64,000 bases of DNA from Jaapia argillacea MUCL 33604 (Eukaryota; Basidiomycota; Agaricomycetes; Jaapiales; Jaapiaceae). The stretch covers positions 1,711,036 to 1,775,035 of the forward strand of contig KL197710.1 of the NCBI GenBank assembly GCA_000697665.1. Direction: 5' to 3'. Below are positions 10,274-21,139 of this stretch, piece after piece. Position 1 is the first letter of the stretch. Each line of letters begins with the position of its first letter. The translations under genes were made by a program, and so were the position numbers. The notes beneath the pieces are model-generated. The model did no database searches, was not told where the DNA came from, and was given only the letters and a program-made list of their open reading frames with translations.

Positions 10274-12347
10274 ATGGACTTGGCTGACGAACGTCCCACT
10301 GTGGTTTTCGGCGCAATAGCCATCGCAAGCCTAGTGGCATATGTACTGTGGTCAACATCTCAGGCTCCGAGACTCCCTCTCCCACCGGGGCCTAAGGGCC
10401 TCCCATTCATCGGCAACGTTCGTGATCTACCCAAGGAGTTACCTTGGCTCACGTACACCGAATGGGCAGCAAACTATGGTGCAGTTTTTCCAGCCCTCAA
10501 CATCCTTCATCTTCCTAAATATTCTGTTCCCAGGGGAACTCGTCTACGTCGAAGTCTTCGGCCGTGGCATGCTAATTCTCAACTCTGTTAAAGCAATAAC
10601 AGACCTCTTTGACAAGCGTTCCTCCAACTACTCCGATAGACCACGTGAATGACCTCTCTCTCAATATATGATTGTACTAGGAGCTGACACCCCACCGTAG
10701 CGATGTATATGGTGAACGAACTTATAGGCTGGGATTGGGACTTCGCGCATATGCATTACGGCGATTGGTGGAGAAAGCACCGGAAGACTTTCCATCAATA
10801 TTTCCACCCCAACGCTATTGTTGCCTATCGACCTATTCAGATCAAGGAGACGCATGCACTCTTGCGTCGTCTTTTGGTTTCCCCAGAAAGATTCATTCCT
10901 CACGTCCGGCAGTGTGTATTCAATTTCCCGATCCAGCGATCAAGCTGAATGACGGTTGAGCTAGACATGCAGGTTCCATCATCCTTCAGGTCGCCTACGG
11001 CTACAAGATTGAGTCGGAGGACGATTACTACGTTGACTTGGCTGGAAGGGCTATGGAGGGTCTCATCAGTGCGGGGAATGCTGGGACGTATCTGGTCGAC
11101 TTCATCCCAATCCGTGAGGCAATAATTTCCGTATCTCCAATTTACTAAATGACACTCCATTCTCAGTGAAATATGTCCCCCCATGGATGCCTGGGGCTAG
11201 TTTCATGAGAAAAGCCTTACAATGGCGAAAACCTACCATTGAGCTGAAAGAAGCGCCCTTCAAGCTCGTCAAGGAGGCCATGGTACGTCCCTTGATTCAG
11301 TAACAGCCTTCCTTCATAAACAATGCAATGAATAGGTGCAAAACACCGCCACTCCGTCGTTTTGTTCCACAAATCTGGAGAAGCTCACCGATGAATCCCC
11401 GCCAGATGAGGAAGAAGTGATTAAAAATTGTGCAGGGATTGCGTACCTAGGTAAGTGATGCATCTCCTTCAAATCCACTCCATGAGCTCATCAACTTGGT
11501 GAGTAGCTGGTTCGGACACGGTAAGGGTCTTCCAAACCCCCAGTTACTCAGCTTACTTCCTCGCCCAAACTAGACTGTGTCGGTGGTTACGACATTTATC
11601 CTTGCCATGGTATTGCACCCCGAGGTTCAGAAACGGGCCCAGGCGGACTTGGATGCAGTGGTCGGCGTGGAGGGCAGGCTTCCCGATTTCGAGGATCGCA
11701 GTCGCTTACCTTTCATCGACGCCATTATTTCTGAGACCCTGCGATGGCATCCGGTCACACCGCTTGGTAAGTACTTCTCTGGCTCTTGATGTACTTATGT
11801 CTGAACGAGCCGTCCCAATAGCCTTGGCCCATGCAAGCATGGAAGACGACGTCTACGAGGGATACTTCATACCTGCAGGTACGTTCAATCATATTGGTTC
11901 TGCATCAGATTTCTGAGCTGTATACAAGGTACCACTATCACCGGTAACGCATGGTCTGTTTCTTTCCGATCACAAATCTATTGTATCTCTGAAACTGACC
12001 AGGGCTATTCTCCACGACCCATCAATGTATCCGGATCCGTCTGCATTTAAACCGGAGCGCTTCCTGAAACGAGAGGGAGGGGAATGCGCCCGTGACCCGA
12101 TGACGGTGGCATTTGGATTTGGAAGGCGGTGAGTAGACTAACAAAGGGCGTCAACCAACGCTCAAACGTCTTCAGAATCTGCCCTGGTCGACATCTGGCT
12201 GAAGCCTCCGTCTGGATCGCCATCGTTTCCATCTTGTCTACTTTTGATATTGGGAAGGCCGTTGACAGCGAAGGACACGACATTGAGCCAAAAATTGAGT
12301 ACCATTCTGGATTAGTGAGGTATTATTTCATGACCATCGTTTGTTGA
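10274..12347 (+). CDS. Cytochrome P450 monooxygenase, membrane-anchored
   Basis: Heme-thiolate monooxygenase of the fungal microsomal type; substrate unknown. The N-terminus has a membrane anchor ([17 protein letters not shown]) and a proline hinge ([18 protein letters not shown]). Further on are helix C ([14 protein letters not shown]), I-helix AGSDTTVS, K-helix ETLRWHP, PERF (FKPERFL) and the heme loop FGFGRRICPGRH with the cysteine ligand. About a dozen introns, all GT-AG, can be placed with consistent phase, e.g. 11161-ish joining PIL to KYVPPWMPG and one splitting the heme loop after GFGRR. The oxygen-binding I-helix motif lies on a 14-nt exon (11507-11520). The set of motifs is complete, so the enzyme should be active. 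No other secondary-metabolism gene is beside it. Confidence 0.93.
11507..11520 (+). other. 14-nt micro-exon of the P450 (I-helix AGSDT)
   Basis: Flanked by TAG| on the left and |GTAAGG on the right. It joins ...CAGIAYL to TVSVVTTF, so that Ala-Gly-Ser-Asp-Thr is restored. Skipping it deletes the oxygen-activation motif and shifts the frame. Confidence 0.85.
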
Positions 12348-12544
12348 GCTACGCTCAATCGTGGTTGCTCTAGCCACCCTATGCCTTTCATTTGCAGTAT
12401 CGAACCTCGATCGGAAGCGGCGAGGAAGCTCGTCGACTCTACGGTGGATGACTGAAACACGCTCGTGACAGAAGGACAAATTTCTGATCGCTCTCACTTC
12501 CCCATATTTATTTCGCCTTGTATAATACCTATGTAGGTCTGAAA

Positions 12545-13628
12545 TCATGTCATAACCCTCAGTGGATGACCCCTCAAAAATCCTGCAATATTTTCGACGG
12601 TTTCGGTCCAAAAGGCCTATGTGTGATTATTCAACACTCGCTCCAGAGGTCGAAGAAGACGGTGATCTGACCTCGTAATTCGAATCACTGACATACCCAG
12701 TGTGCGGTGTAAGAGTGACGTTCTCCAGATCCCGGATGGGATGGTCGAGTGGCAAGGGTTCGACATCAAACACATCTAATCCAGCACCGGCAATCCTCTT
12801 CTCCCTCAAGACATCGATCAACGCCGCTTCGTCAACAAGTGGCCCTCTCGAAGTATTGATGAAGATGGCCGTGGGTTTCATAAGCGCAAGTTCCGATGCG
12901 GTGATCAAGTGGAAGGTTCGATCAGACAGCACCAAGTGCAGGGAGACGATGTCGCTCTGTCTGAATAAATCTTCTTTCGTCTCGACAAAATCGACCCCTG
13001 CTTTCGCCGCTCGCTCAGGAGTAAAATTTGGCGACCAACCGATAACCTTCATGTCAAACGCCTTGGCGATCTGACATGCCGCAGCTGTGAGTCGGGCAAT
13101 CTCCATTCTGAACCAATAGCTCACCTTGGCAGTTTGAACCCCTAACCTACCGAGACCAACAAGACCTATGGTCTTTCCTGACAGCCCTATTGGAACATTC
13201 GTTTGCCACTGAGTGTTGTGCCTCTTCACGTTCGCGTCGTCGATTGCCACGAACCGCGCCGTGGCTAAAATAAGAGCCCAGATATGCTCCAGAGTAACGT
13301 TCCCCTTCCCCGACGTTCCTGACACAACCACCACCTTCTTTCGTGCGTACTCAACATCAATCCCAGCATTCCGAAGCCCCGTCGTGGCAATCAATTTGAG
13401 GTTGGGTAGCTGGTCCAATAGTGATCGCTGGAATTTGGTTCTCTCTCGCATAGCACATATAATGTGATAGGGCCGCAATCGGCTGACCAAGTCGCTCTCG
13501 TCTGTGAGTGTGTCAGTGAAGACATCGATCGTCACTTGGTTACGAAGAGAAGACCAGTCAGCGCTGCTCAAGGCAACTTGTTGATAATCATCCAGGATAG
13601 CGACTGGTACCAAGTTTGTTGTCGACAT
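12545..13628 (-). CDS. D-isomer-specific 2-hydroxyacid dehydrogenase (phosphoglycerate dehydrogenase-like)
   Basis: NAD(P)-dependent oxidoreductase of 2-oxoacids/D-2-hydroxyacids; substrate not predictable. Exons (minus) 13125-13628, 12672-13070, 12545-12616 give 324 residues. Motifs: TTGLRNAGIDVEYA, the Rossmann loop GLVGLGRLG, FINTSRGPLVDEAAL with the substrate-binding arginine, GAGLDVFDVEPLP with the acidic relay residue, and TPHTGYVS with the catalytic histidine. The first intron (13071-13124, 54 nt) has no stop and is divisible by three, so the open frame runs through it. Splicing restores QTAKIAKAFDMKVIGWS. The last exon (AFWTETVENIAGFLRGHPLR) matches the family C-terminus. The family usually lacks a targeting signal, as here. 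It ends 197 bp from the P450 stop, convergently. Confidence 0.92.
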
Positions 13629-13903
13629 TATTGAATGTTAGAGGTCAAGATGGTGAGCTGTTCTGAATTATGGCTGTACGAGCCATGACATTCACTATCA
13701 CGGAGAACAGCGAGTTGGGAAGGCCCGGTACCCGGGACGATGCATCTAAAGGACAGCTCGATCAATAGCGTTCATCGCGAACATGTGTTACCAAGAGGAG
13801 AACTATCACGCCATCTAAAGGCAAGTCCACGAAAGTTCGATTGCAAAATTAGTGACAAGGTGTAATCTAATCGTCATTATCAAATGGATACTATAGCGGC
13901 GAA

Positions 13904-16900
13904 TCAGCGATTGAGTTGTGAGAAAGGAATGTATCCACACACCTCAAATGGCCCTGGAGGGTCCGCCTCTGCAGCTGTATCATCTAAGGCTATATGAGGC
14001 CCCGACGACGTCTGCGCAACATTCGCGTTACCATTGGGCACACTTGGGACCTCGGCGGGAGCAGATATAGGCAGTTGCGTCTCGAATTCGATGAACTCGG
14101 CATCTTCGTCGGGACTCTGGTCGACGAGTATCAGGATACCGCCTCCACCAGCATATCTGCCGGCGAGTGATCTTGACCCGGCCTTGCCGTTTTTGCTATG
14201 CATCGACACAGGGCGGACGGGTTGATAGCGACCCTCGGCTGGGAATGTGATGTAGGAGAATTGTGCAGGTGTAACGCGAGAAAAGTTGGAAATCTCCTCG
14301 AAAGAAGGCTCGGGCTTCCGTGACGACTTTATTTTGCCTTCAGGAACACCATCTGCGAGGTCAGAGAGAGACCCTGCGAGCGGGGAGACGTCTCCGTGCT
14401 TCGATAACACTGGTTCATCTGCTTTCATCTCGACGTCGACATCCTTTTTGACATCAGGTTTTTCGTCCTTCAGGAAAACGTTAGAAGACAGTAATGGCAT
14501 TGTCGGACAAACTCACAGTGTCCATGCGATCAGCACCAGCCTTCTTCTTTTCCCTCGCCTTCACTTTCGCAGTTGTGGAGAGGACAGCTGCAGCCACCTT
14601 TGTGGGGGCCTCCTTCTTCGGCGGCTTCGTCGGAGGTGGATAGGCGAACAAACTGGGTCTCGCATTTGACACGAAGTTGAACTTGGGTGCCTGGAAGAGA
14701 GAGGTATGTCGCGGCTAAGTATGAGAAGTTGCGGGAGAACCCACCTTCAAGTCGCCGTTCAGACCAATGATACCAGTTGGCTCAAATGCCAAGCATGCAC
14801 AATGGGCTAGAGGATACCAATACCAGAATTGACAGAATAGAACCATCCCGACAATCGCGCTAGTATTTCGGCTTCCTGCCCGGCTTTGGAGACTAATGGT
14901 AACATTCCGACCACCAGCATCAATAAATCCTTGGCCAAGAGCGGCGCCAAACCGAGCCATAGGGTCCTCATGCTTGTCACTGATAATCTTGGAGTATGTA
15001 GCTCGCGTAGAAGCCATGGACGGTGATGAAGCCTCGGATTGCTCAACAAGGATCATGCCGAGCGCGATCAACGCACCCTGACGAACGAAGTCGACTCCGT
15101 CTTTGGTCATAGGCTCTAGGATTTCAACAGCTTCCTTCAAACCGGATGGGATCAGCGACAACACTAGGGAGCTTCGAGCATAAATCCTACCTGTAGCCCA
15201 GTGCCAGCACAAGCAATACCCAAAGCAATGGTAGCACCACACCTCACATGGGGGTTATAGCTCTCACTCAAAAGTTGGACAATCCGCGGTACCTGCGATG
15301 GATTCTTGAACAGCAAGAATGCCAGGGAAGTAACAGCGGCACGTCTGACATCGTCGGAGGTATCGGAGACAGCAATGTGAAGGAGTTTACGGATGGCGAC
15401 GTTATTTGAAGTGCCAGCATACGCCAGCGCGAGGGTATACACGCCACCGTAACGCAAGATAGGGTCCTAATAACAATATCAGAGACGATATGAATGAGTG
15501 AACGAGACAGAGGAACATACTTTCTCGGCCAGTAACGATTCTACAATAGCGTCCGCTTCTTCTTGCTTACCGTAATAAATAAAGGCGAGGCCGACAGAAA
15601 GACCACGGATGATCTTCTCATGCTGCGTCTCCCTCGCATACGTGAGCATCTCATCTGCCGCGTTCCCATCCGCCGTGCCAAGCATAATCAACCCCATTGC
15701 ATACCCAGCTGCTTCCCCAGCGACAGCGGAATCCGTGAATAATGTTTGCTTCAAGTCGTCGTATGCCTCAGCATTTCGACCTCCCATCCCTGCAATCCCC
15801 AAGCCAAGGGAAGCTCCGTGCTGGACCACTTCGCCTGAAGCAGCTTTCAACGTCTCCCGTAGATAGCCCTCCACAGACCGCCCACTCCCGCATCCTGCGT
15901 TGATTATGCCCAGCGCATAGAGAGCGCCGCCTTCGGAGTACGCAGCACCCGTCATGCTGCTTTCGCCTGAGTCTTGAGGAAGGTAGGGGCCTAGGATAGT
16001 CATTCCTTGCTCGAAATAACCCTTGTGGATGACACCGAGGGCAGCGGTGGCGGAGAATTTTGCCCAATTCGATGCCAACCCGAGCCATTCGAGATTTTCG
16101 CGGAGGAAAAGGTCCGAGGTCGTTCCCGCATGCATAAACGCGTTTTGAAGCGTTAGTGCGGTGTGGAAGATGGAAGAACGGGCTTCCAGGGCATCCTTTG
16201 GGGTGCATCAATTATTCACATCAACGAATAGATTCTGGTAGAGCAAACCTTACCTTCGTATTCTTCAGAATTAGCAAATCAACTTTGTTGTTACGCTTGA
16301 GGAATTCCAGGTACAGTTTAACAGATTCCTGGCCGCTCAGAATCTGCCGTAAGTTGTCATACACCTCCTTGGATTCCTAGTACATCGTTGAGTTTTCAGA
16401 AGTGGAGAGGGTGATAGGCACTTACATCTTCTCCCTCGGGAAGCTCAGACCGAATACTTTCCAAGAAATCCTGAGAACCACCTTCTGCGAGGTCAAAGGC
16501 AAATTGATATGCTAGTAGTTTCTCTTTGGGAACAAGGGTTGTGAAGAGGGGGAGTGTCAGGGAGGGGTTGCCCAGGGTCACCAATAACCGAGTCAAGGGG
16601 TGAATATCGAATGACTTTGACTGGGGGGTGGGTCGGGGGAAAAGAGATAATAGGAAGTTAAGGACTTCGTCGCGGTATGAAAGCGAGAAACCGGTATCCA
16701 GAACCGCTTCCATTGCGTAAGACAGAAGAGATATGTCGCGTGTCTCTTGATACACCTGCGATATGATGTCCAGACGACGAGCTTCAAGAGCAATGCCGAT
16801 GGCCTAGGAAAGGGAGTTCAAATGAGCCCCCTTACGAACAAAATCACGAGCCGGCTCACTTGCTTGTACTCTCCGTCGGCAAAACATCGTCTGAATATAC

Positions 16901-17484
16901 CCTCAATGATATTGTCCAGTCTTGCATCCATCTTCACCTTGCTACCTCGTTCTTCAGACCTTACTTGGATGTATCGGTCAATAGCTTTGGCTGTAGCGAG
17001 AAATTAGAGATCATCAGGTTAAGAGGAACAGAAATAACTCACAAACAACCGTTTCGACATACTCCTCTGCTCCTCGTGCGCGACTTTCGGCTTCAAACGC
17101 GCTCCCCGCGCCGAGGGCAAAGGACAAGGCTTCGTCATACTCTCCAAGGAAGTAGTAGACTTTGCTGGCTAGAAGAGCTGCTGAATCCCGTGCGTCCTTG
17201 GTCAACCCCTCATTCTCGTACAAAGCTTCACTGGGGGATAGGTGAGCCATTAGTATCAAACTTGGAGAGCACGAGAATGCTACTCACATGATAGCAATAT
17301 GTTCTGATATTTCAGCCCAGAACTGGGGAACCAGAGGGTTCAACGCCTTCAAAGCATATTGCTTTAAATAAGGGTCTGGTTCTGACAACAACGCTAAGAC
17401 ACCAGCAGCAGAGGAATGGTGACGGACGACCATTTGGACTTTAACTTGATGAAGTAGACCAGAAACACTATGAAGACGCGTCAC
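13904..17484 (-). CDS. RPN2: 26S proteasome regulatory subunit RPN2 (PSMD1)
   Basis: Largest non-ATPase subunit of the 19S base, a scaffold that carries RPN13 and contacts the core. Many short exons. N-terminal helical region: [52 protein letters not shown] repeats follow: [115 protein letters not shown]. After the lysine-rich [13 protein letters not shown] linker comes the C-terminal domain with [20 protein letters not shown] and [19 protein letters not shown]. The start could be 17484 or, better matching the family, the in-frame ATG at 17433; a 66-nt GT-AG stretch between them may also be spliced. Confidence 0.94.
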
Positions 17485-17604
17485 CCTTGGGCAGATTCAG
17501 CCACACTCCCTTTTAGGCGGAGTTCAAACCACGTGGCCAACACTAACCGACCTAAACCGACCTGCTCCGTATTATTATCGTCTTCTCAACCATTTCACTA
17601 TACA
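17485..17604. promoter_or_regulatory. Divergent promoter shared by RPN2 and COX13, with CCACGTGG palindrome
   Basis: Only 120 bp separate the two outward-reading genes (171 bp if RPN2 starts at 17433). The palindrome CCACGTGG at 17529-17536 contains a CACGTG E-box, the core site of fungal bHLH factors. A yeast-type proteasome PACE element is not seen. Confidence 0.5.
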
Positions 17605-18198
17605 ATGTCTGCCATCCTCGCCCGTAGTGCTGCCCGTGCCGTTATCCGTGCTGCACCCCGCACTCGCGGCTATGCTTCTGCTGAGTGGCTCGAGAAAGAG
17701 GCTGCAGTGAACGCTCACGCTTTAGGTGCGAATTCACCCGACCCATCCAGGTCAACGTTCTACTAATTACATGCCATTTCAGAAACTACCGCGCTCTGGC
17801 GCAAGGTCAGGTATGGATAGAACCCGCTCTTGAGTAGTGACTCTGTTAACCAGTTATCCCCAGCTTCTATGTTTGTGTTCCCGGAAGTCAGTAGCATTCC
17901 CCCGACCGGCTTTCTTCGCTGCTGATTTAACGCGTTGTATCTAGTCATCGCTTGCGCTCTCTGGGTCCGACAAGTTGAGGCGGAACATGCTGAGCATGAG
18001 CACCACGCCCGCGAGGAGAACGGCGGCGAATTGGTCGAGCCCCCTGCATACGAGTACCTGAACAGGCGAGGCAAGCCTTTCCCCTGGGGCAACAACACTC
18101 TTTTCTTCAATCCCCATGTCAGTTCTCTTGGTTTCTCGCCATCTCGATCTCACAATGACCATCTCTTACAGAAAAACAAGGATCTGAGCCAGGCTTGA
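17605..18198 (+). CDS. COX13: Cytochrome c oxidase subunit VIa
   Basis: Nuclear-encoded regulatory subunit of complex IV in the inner mitochondrial membrane. Exons 17605-17725, 17783-17810, 17864-17886, 17945-18117, 18172-18198 give 123 residues. The start MSAILARSAARAVIRAAPRT is a mitochondrial presequence. The mature protein reads TTALWRKVSFYVCVPG, then the membrane span around IIACALWV, an intermembrane-space histidine/glutamate region (EHAEHEHHAREENGGEL) and the family motif EYLNRRGKPFPWGNNTLFFN. Two internal exons are only 28 and 23 nt. Confidence 0.95.
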
Positions 18199-18613
18199 TT
18201 GTTGTCGTTGTGTAACTGGAGAAACATATTTCACTTCCTGAACTTATGCTCCCGTCTTGAATCGATGTGCGCTGGCTATGAACTCATACGATGGCCAAAG
18301 AGTTGAGCTGACCGCGTCGTTCCTCCGGAGCAGAGGTGAGGTCTCGGAGGGGCCTCGGCCTTGGTCTCGTTCTTCAGTGATCGGCATGGGTAATTATCTA
18401 CAGATCATTGAAACACAGCTGAACGGCTTGAACATCAGGACAAGCCGGCATATGGTATTGGTTACACGAACTCGAAAGCAAATTACATATGTATATACCA
18501 TCTGAACGAAAGTCTGGAAATGAACGCAAGTGTCGTATATCTGTAGATACGGAAATGTTGATTGTCCGTCACAGGGAACATACCTCAACAGCACTCGCAA
18601 TTTAACTCCAATA
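18199..18613. other. Intergenic: 3' ends of COX13 and the GPI-type gene
   Basis: Convergent 3' regions, about 415 bp. I see no gene or repeat. Confidence 0.5.
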
Positions 18614-19318
18614 CTAAAGCACTGCCCAGGCGCCCGCGGCAATACCACCAACAACTCCCGCCATACCACTCAGAAGTGGTACGGACATGGAGAAGGGATG
18701 AGATCCAGGAGCAGCGTTCGCACTACATAGTAACGATACTCGTGAGTACAATAAAAGATGCTCGATCAAGCTAGAAGAGCTCACGAATTTCGGGCACTAG
18801 AAGCTGCCGCAGTGGCAATTGTGTACACCGAACCACCAAAGGAAGTCACTTTGCCAGCCTCGCCTGTAGCCAGGGTGATGGCCTGACCTCCCGCAGAAGT
18901 GACGACTGTCACAGCTTGCCCTCCCACAGCTGTGGAGTGAGAAGATTAGAATCCTGTGAGGGAAACAGAAGGTTGGGCACCGACAGGTAACAGTTTCAAA
19001 TATACTGGCAGCCCCACTGGTTACTTGGCTACCGACGCTACCAGCGACGGATGTAACCTCAGTGAAGATACTCCCTCCTAGTAGCAGGTGTCAACTTATG
19101 AGGGGAGACGATGACGATGAAGACGACGGACCCTCAGAGGTGACAACAGAGATAATGGAGCCAGCAAATGAAGTGATATCTCCCACTACAAGATATCTTG
19201 TCAGTAATACCCTACACATGCCTTAAGCCAACCACATACCATTCTGGCGCTTCTCCTCCATTGCGCTAACGCTGGCAACAGCGAGGAGGGAGCATAGCAA
19301 ATACTTGACAGAGACCAT
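18614..19318 (-). CDS. Small secreted serine/threonine- and glycine-rich protein, probably GPI-anchored
   Basis: Six short exons on the minus strand read in phase. A signal peptide (MVSVKYLLCSLLAVASVSA) is followed by a possible dibasic Kex2-like site (MEEKRQN). A low-complexity body is built from variations of VTS plus GG/AG: GDITSFAGSIISVVTSEGG, FTEVTSVAGSVGSQVTSG, SVGGQAVTVVTSAGGQ, KVTSFGGSVYTIATAAASS. The C-terminal hydrophobic tail VPLLSGMAGVVGGIAAGAW ends with VL and stop, as for a GPI signal. About 130 residues. Proteins of this build are common in basidiomycete cell walls; function unknown. The exon-by-exon periodicity suggests growth by internal duplication. Confidence 0.75.
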
Positions 19319-19641
19319 TATACGTGAATTTCTGTAGGTTGGAAAAGCAGGCTAGGATGTATGTGGGGGAGAAGGAATGAGTGGAAATGATCTCGAAGAT
19401 GTCGTTGGTTTATTGGAAATCTCGAGGCCATGCATCATGGCTGCGGCAGGCTGCGTGACACTTTAGTGGAGTATCGACAACCGAGGCGTCGGGGGCAGTC
19501 CTCCGCAACACCCTTAAGCTCCGGCCCGATCGCGTAGAGAGAAATTTACCGAATACGGAAGGTCGAATACCACATCGGGAGTTATCTCAGACATGGGAGA
19601 CTGACCCCCCACATCCCACCCTTCTCTTTCACCCCTCCAAT
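19319..19641. other. Divergent promoter region, GPI-type gene / RPE1
   Basis: 323 bp between two outward-reading starts. I see no clear element beyond a pyrimidine-rich stretch just upstream of RPE1. Confidence 0.45.
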
Positions 19642-20703
19642 ATGCCTAGAGCGATCATATCCCCGTCAGTCTTGGCTTCAGACTTTGGTCAATTGACTGC
19701 AGAATGTAAAAGGATGATCAAGGGAGGAGCGGAGTGGCTGCATATGGGTATGTGGTTGCTCCCCTCCAGTCGCTTTTCAGCGCTCATGTGGGTGCAGATG
19801 TAATGGATGGGTGAATACATCTTTCCAAGTGTCTTCACCATTCTCCTGAACACAATTACCCCAGCCATTTCGTTCCAAATATCACGATGGGTGCGTCACA
19901 TCATTGGAAAGGCCGCAATTCTCATCTAACCTTTCAATACAGGTGCACCCATCCTTTCCTGTGTATCAAAGGGCGTCCCAGGTATCTTCATGGACTGCCA
20001 TATGATGGTCGCAGAGCCCGAGAAGGTAGGCACCGGATTACGCATGCCCTGGCATCCCGATGACATCCTTTTTTCTGCAGTGGGTAAACGACATCGCAGA
20101 TGCTGGCGGTGCTCTCTATTGCTTCCACCTGGAAGCAACATGTAACGCATATCTTTTCGAGCCGAAGCAGACGTTCTGAAACGATTCATTTCAGCCGACC
20201 CAGTCTCTTTGATCAAGACTATTCATGATAGGAAAATGAAGGCCGGTGTGGCAATATCACCCGACACTCCTTCGACGGCTATTACAGATGATGTCGCAGC
20301 AATTGCAGACATGCTGCTGGTAATGACTGTTTACCCGGGTACCTCACAACCCTCCCAGAAACTATTCTTGTTCTGATGACTCTGCGATTTCCCAGGACGG
20401 GGAGGCCAAGCTTTCTTAGAACGCTGTGTTCCCAAGGTTGCCGAACTGCGCAAACGCTTCCCAGACAAGGATATTGAGGTCGACGGCGGTGTCGGTCCCA
20501 AAACAATTGATCTTTGTGCAAATGCTGGTGAGTCGACTTGTATTCTTTTCTACCCTTGAGTGTCACCTGGATCCCGAATTTCAGGTAGCAATGTCATTGT
20601 GGCTGGCACCGCCATCTTTGGTGCTACGGAACCAGAGAAGGTCATTGCGACCCTCAAGGCGACTGTGGACGCAGCACAAGCTAGGATCACCACCGCCAAA
20701 TAG
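19642..20703 (+). CDS. RPE1: Ribulose-phosphate 3-epimerase
   Basis: Pentose-phosphate pathway TIM-barrel metalloenzyme interconverting D-ribulose 5-phosphate and D-xylulose 5-phosphate; cytosolic. Motifs in order: IISPSVLASDFG, EWLHMDVMDGHFVPN with metal ligands, IFMDCHMMVAEPE, GVAISPDTPSTAI, LVMTVYPGRGGQAF, IEVDGGVGPKTI and VIVAGTAIFGA. The HMDVMDG metal motif is split over three exons, the middle one (19798-19810) only 13 nt. The phosphate-side loop reads YPGRGGQ where the human and budding-yeast enzymes have EPGFGGQ. Catalytic residues are otherwise all present. Confidence 0.95.
19798..19810 (+). other. 13-nt micro-exon of RPE1 (DVMDG)
   Basis: Bounded by GCAG| and |GTGAAT. It joins ...EWLHM to GHFVPN through Asp-Val-Met-Asp, two residues of which bind metal or act as catalytic acid/base in the family. 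Confidence 0.85.
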
Positions 20704-21139
20704 TAGCGGCATCCCCACAGAAATCCTTACACACATGTACACCAATAGATAAGTCGTAGAAATTCATTATGTGGATGTAGTATCATGAACATGATCAAAG
20801 CATGACGGGTAACTAATCGATGGCACCCTGACGGACTGTCAGGGATAAAGAATTATTTTGTGCTGAACCGCGTCTCACCATCGATTGCCAGCAACATGGC
20901 GCACACCAGTCTGGGACAATGAAGAAAGGGAAGAGGGATAAACATCAAAACAAGGAAAGAGCAAGAGAAATTCCACAAAGCAAAATATCCGCGCGAGGCA
21001 GGATCTCTAGAAGATAAACAATGTGCCCAACGAAGCTATATGCACACCGCGCCCCCTTATCCTCTTCCGCCATACAGGATGCACAAATAATTAGTCCACG
21101 CAAAGATCGTACCGCTGTCCGTATTTCGAATCTACCTCC
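20704..21139. other. Intergenic: convergent 3' ends of RPE1 and the glycosyltransferase
   Basis: About 436 bp of purine-rich, non-coding sequence. I see nothing else in it. Confidence 0.5.

Noticed and set aside
13071-13124. The open frame through the first intron of the 2-hydroxyacid dehydrogenase as real coding sequence
   Set aside because: The 54-nt segment has GT-AG ends and interrupts a conserved helix; splicing restores AKIAKAFDMKVIGWS.
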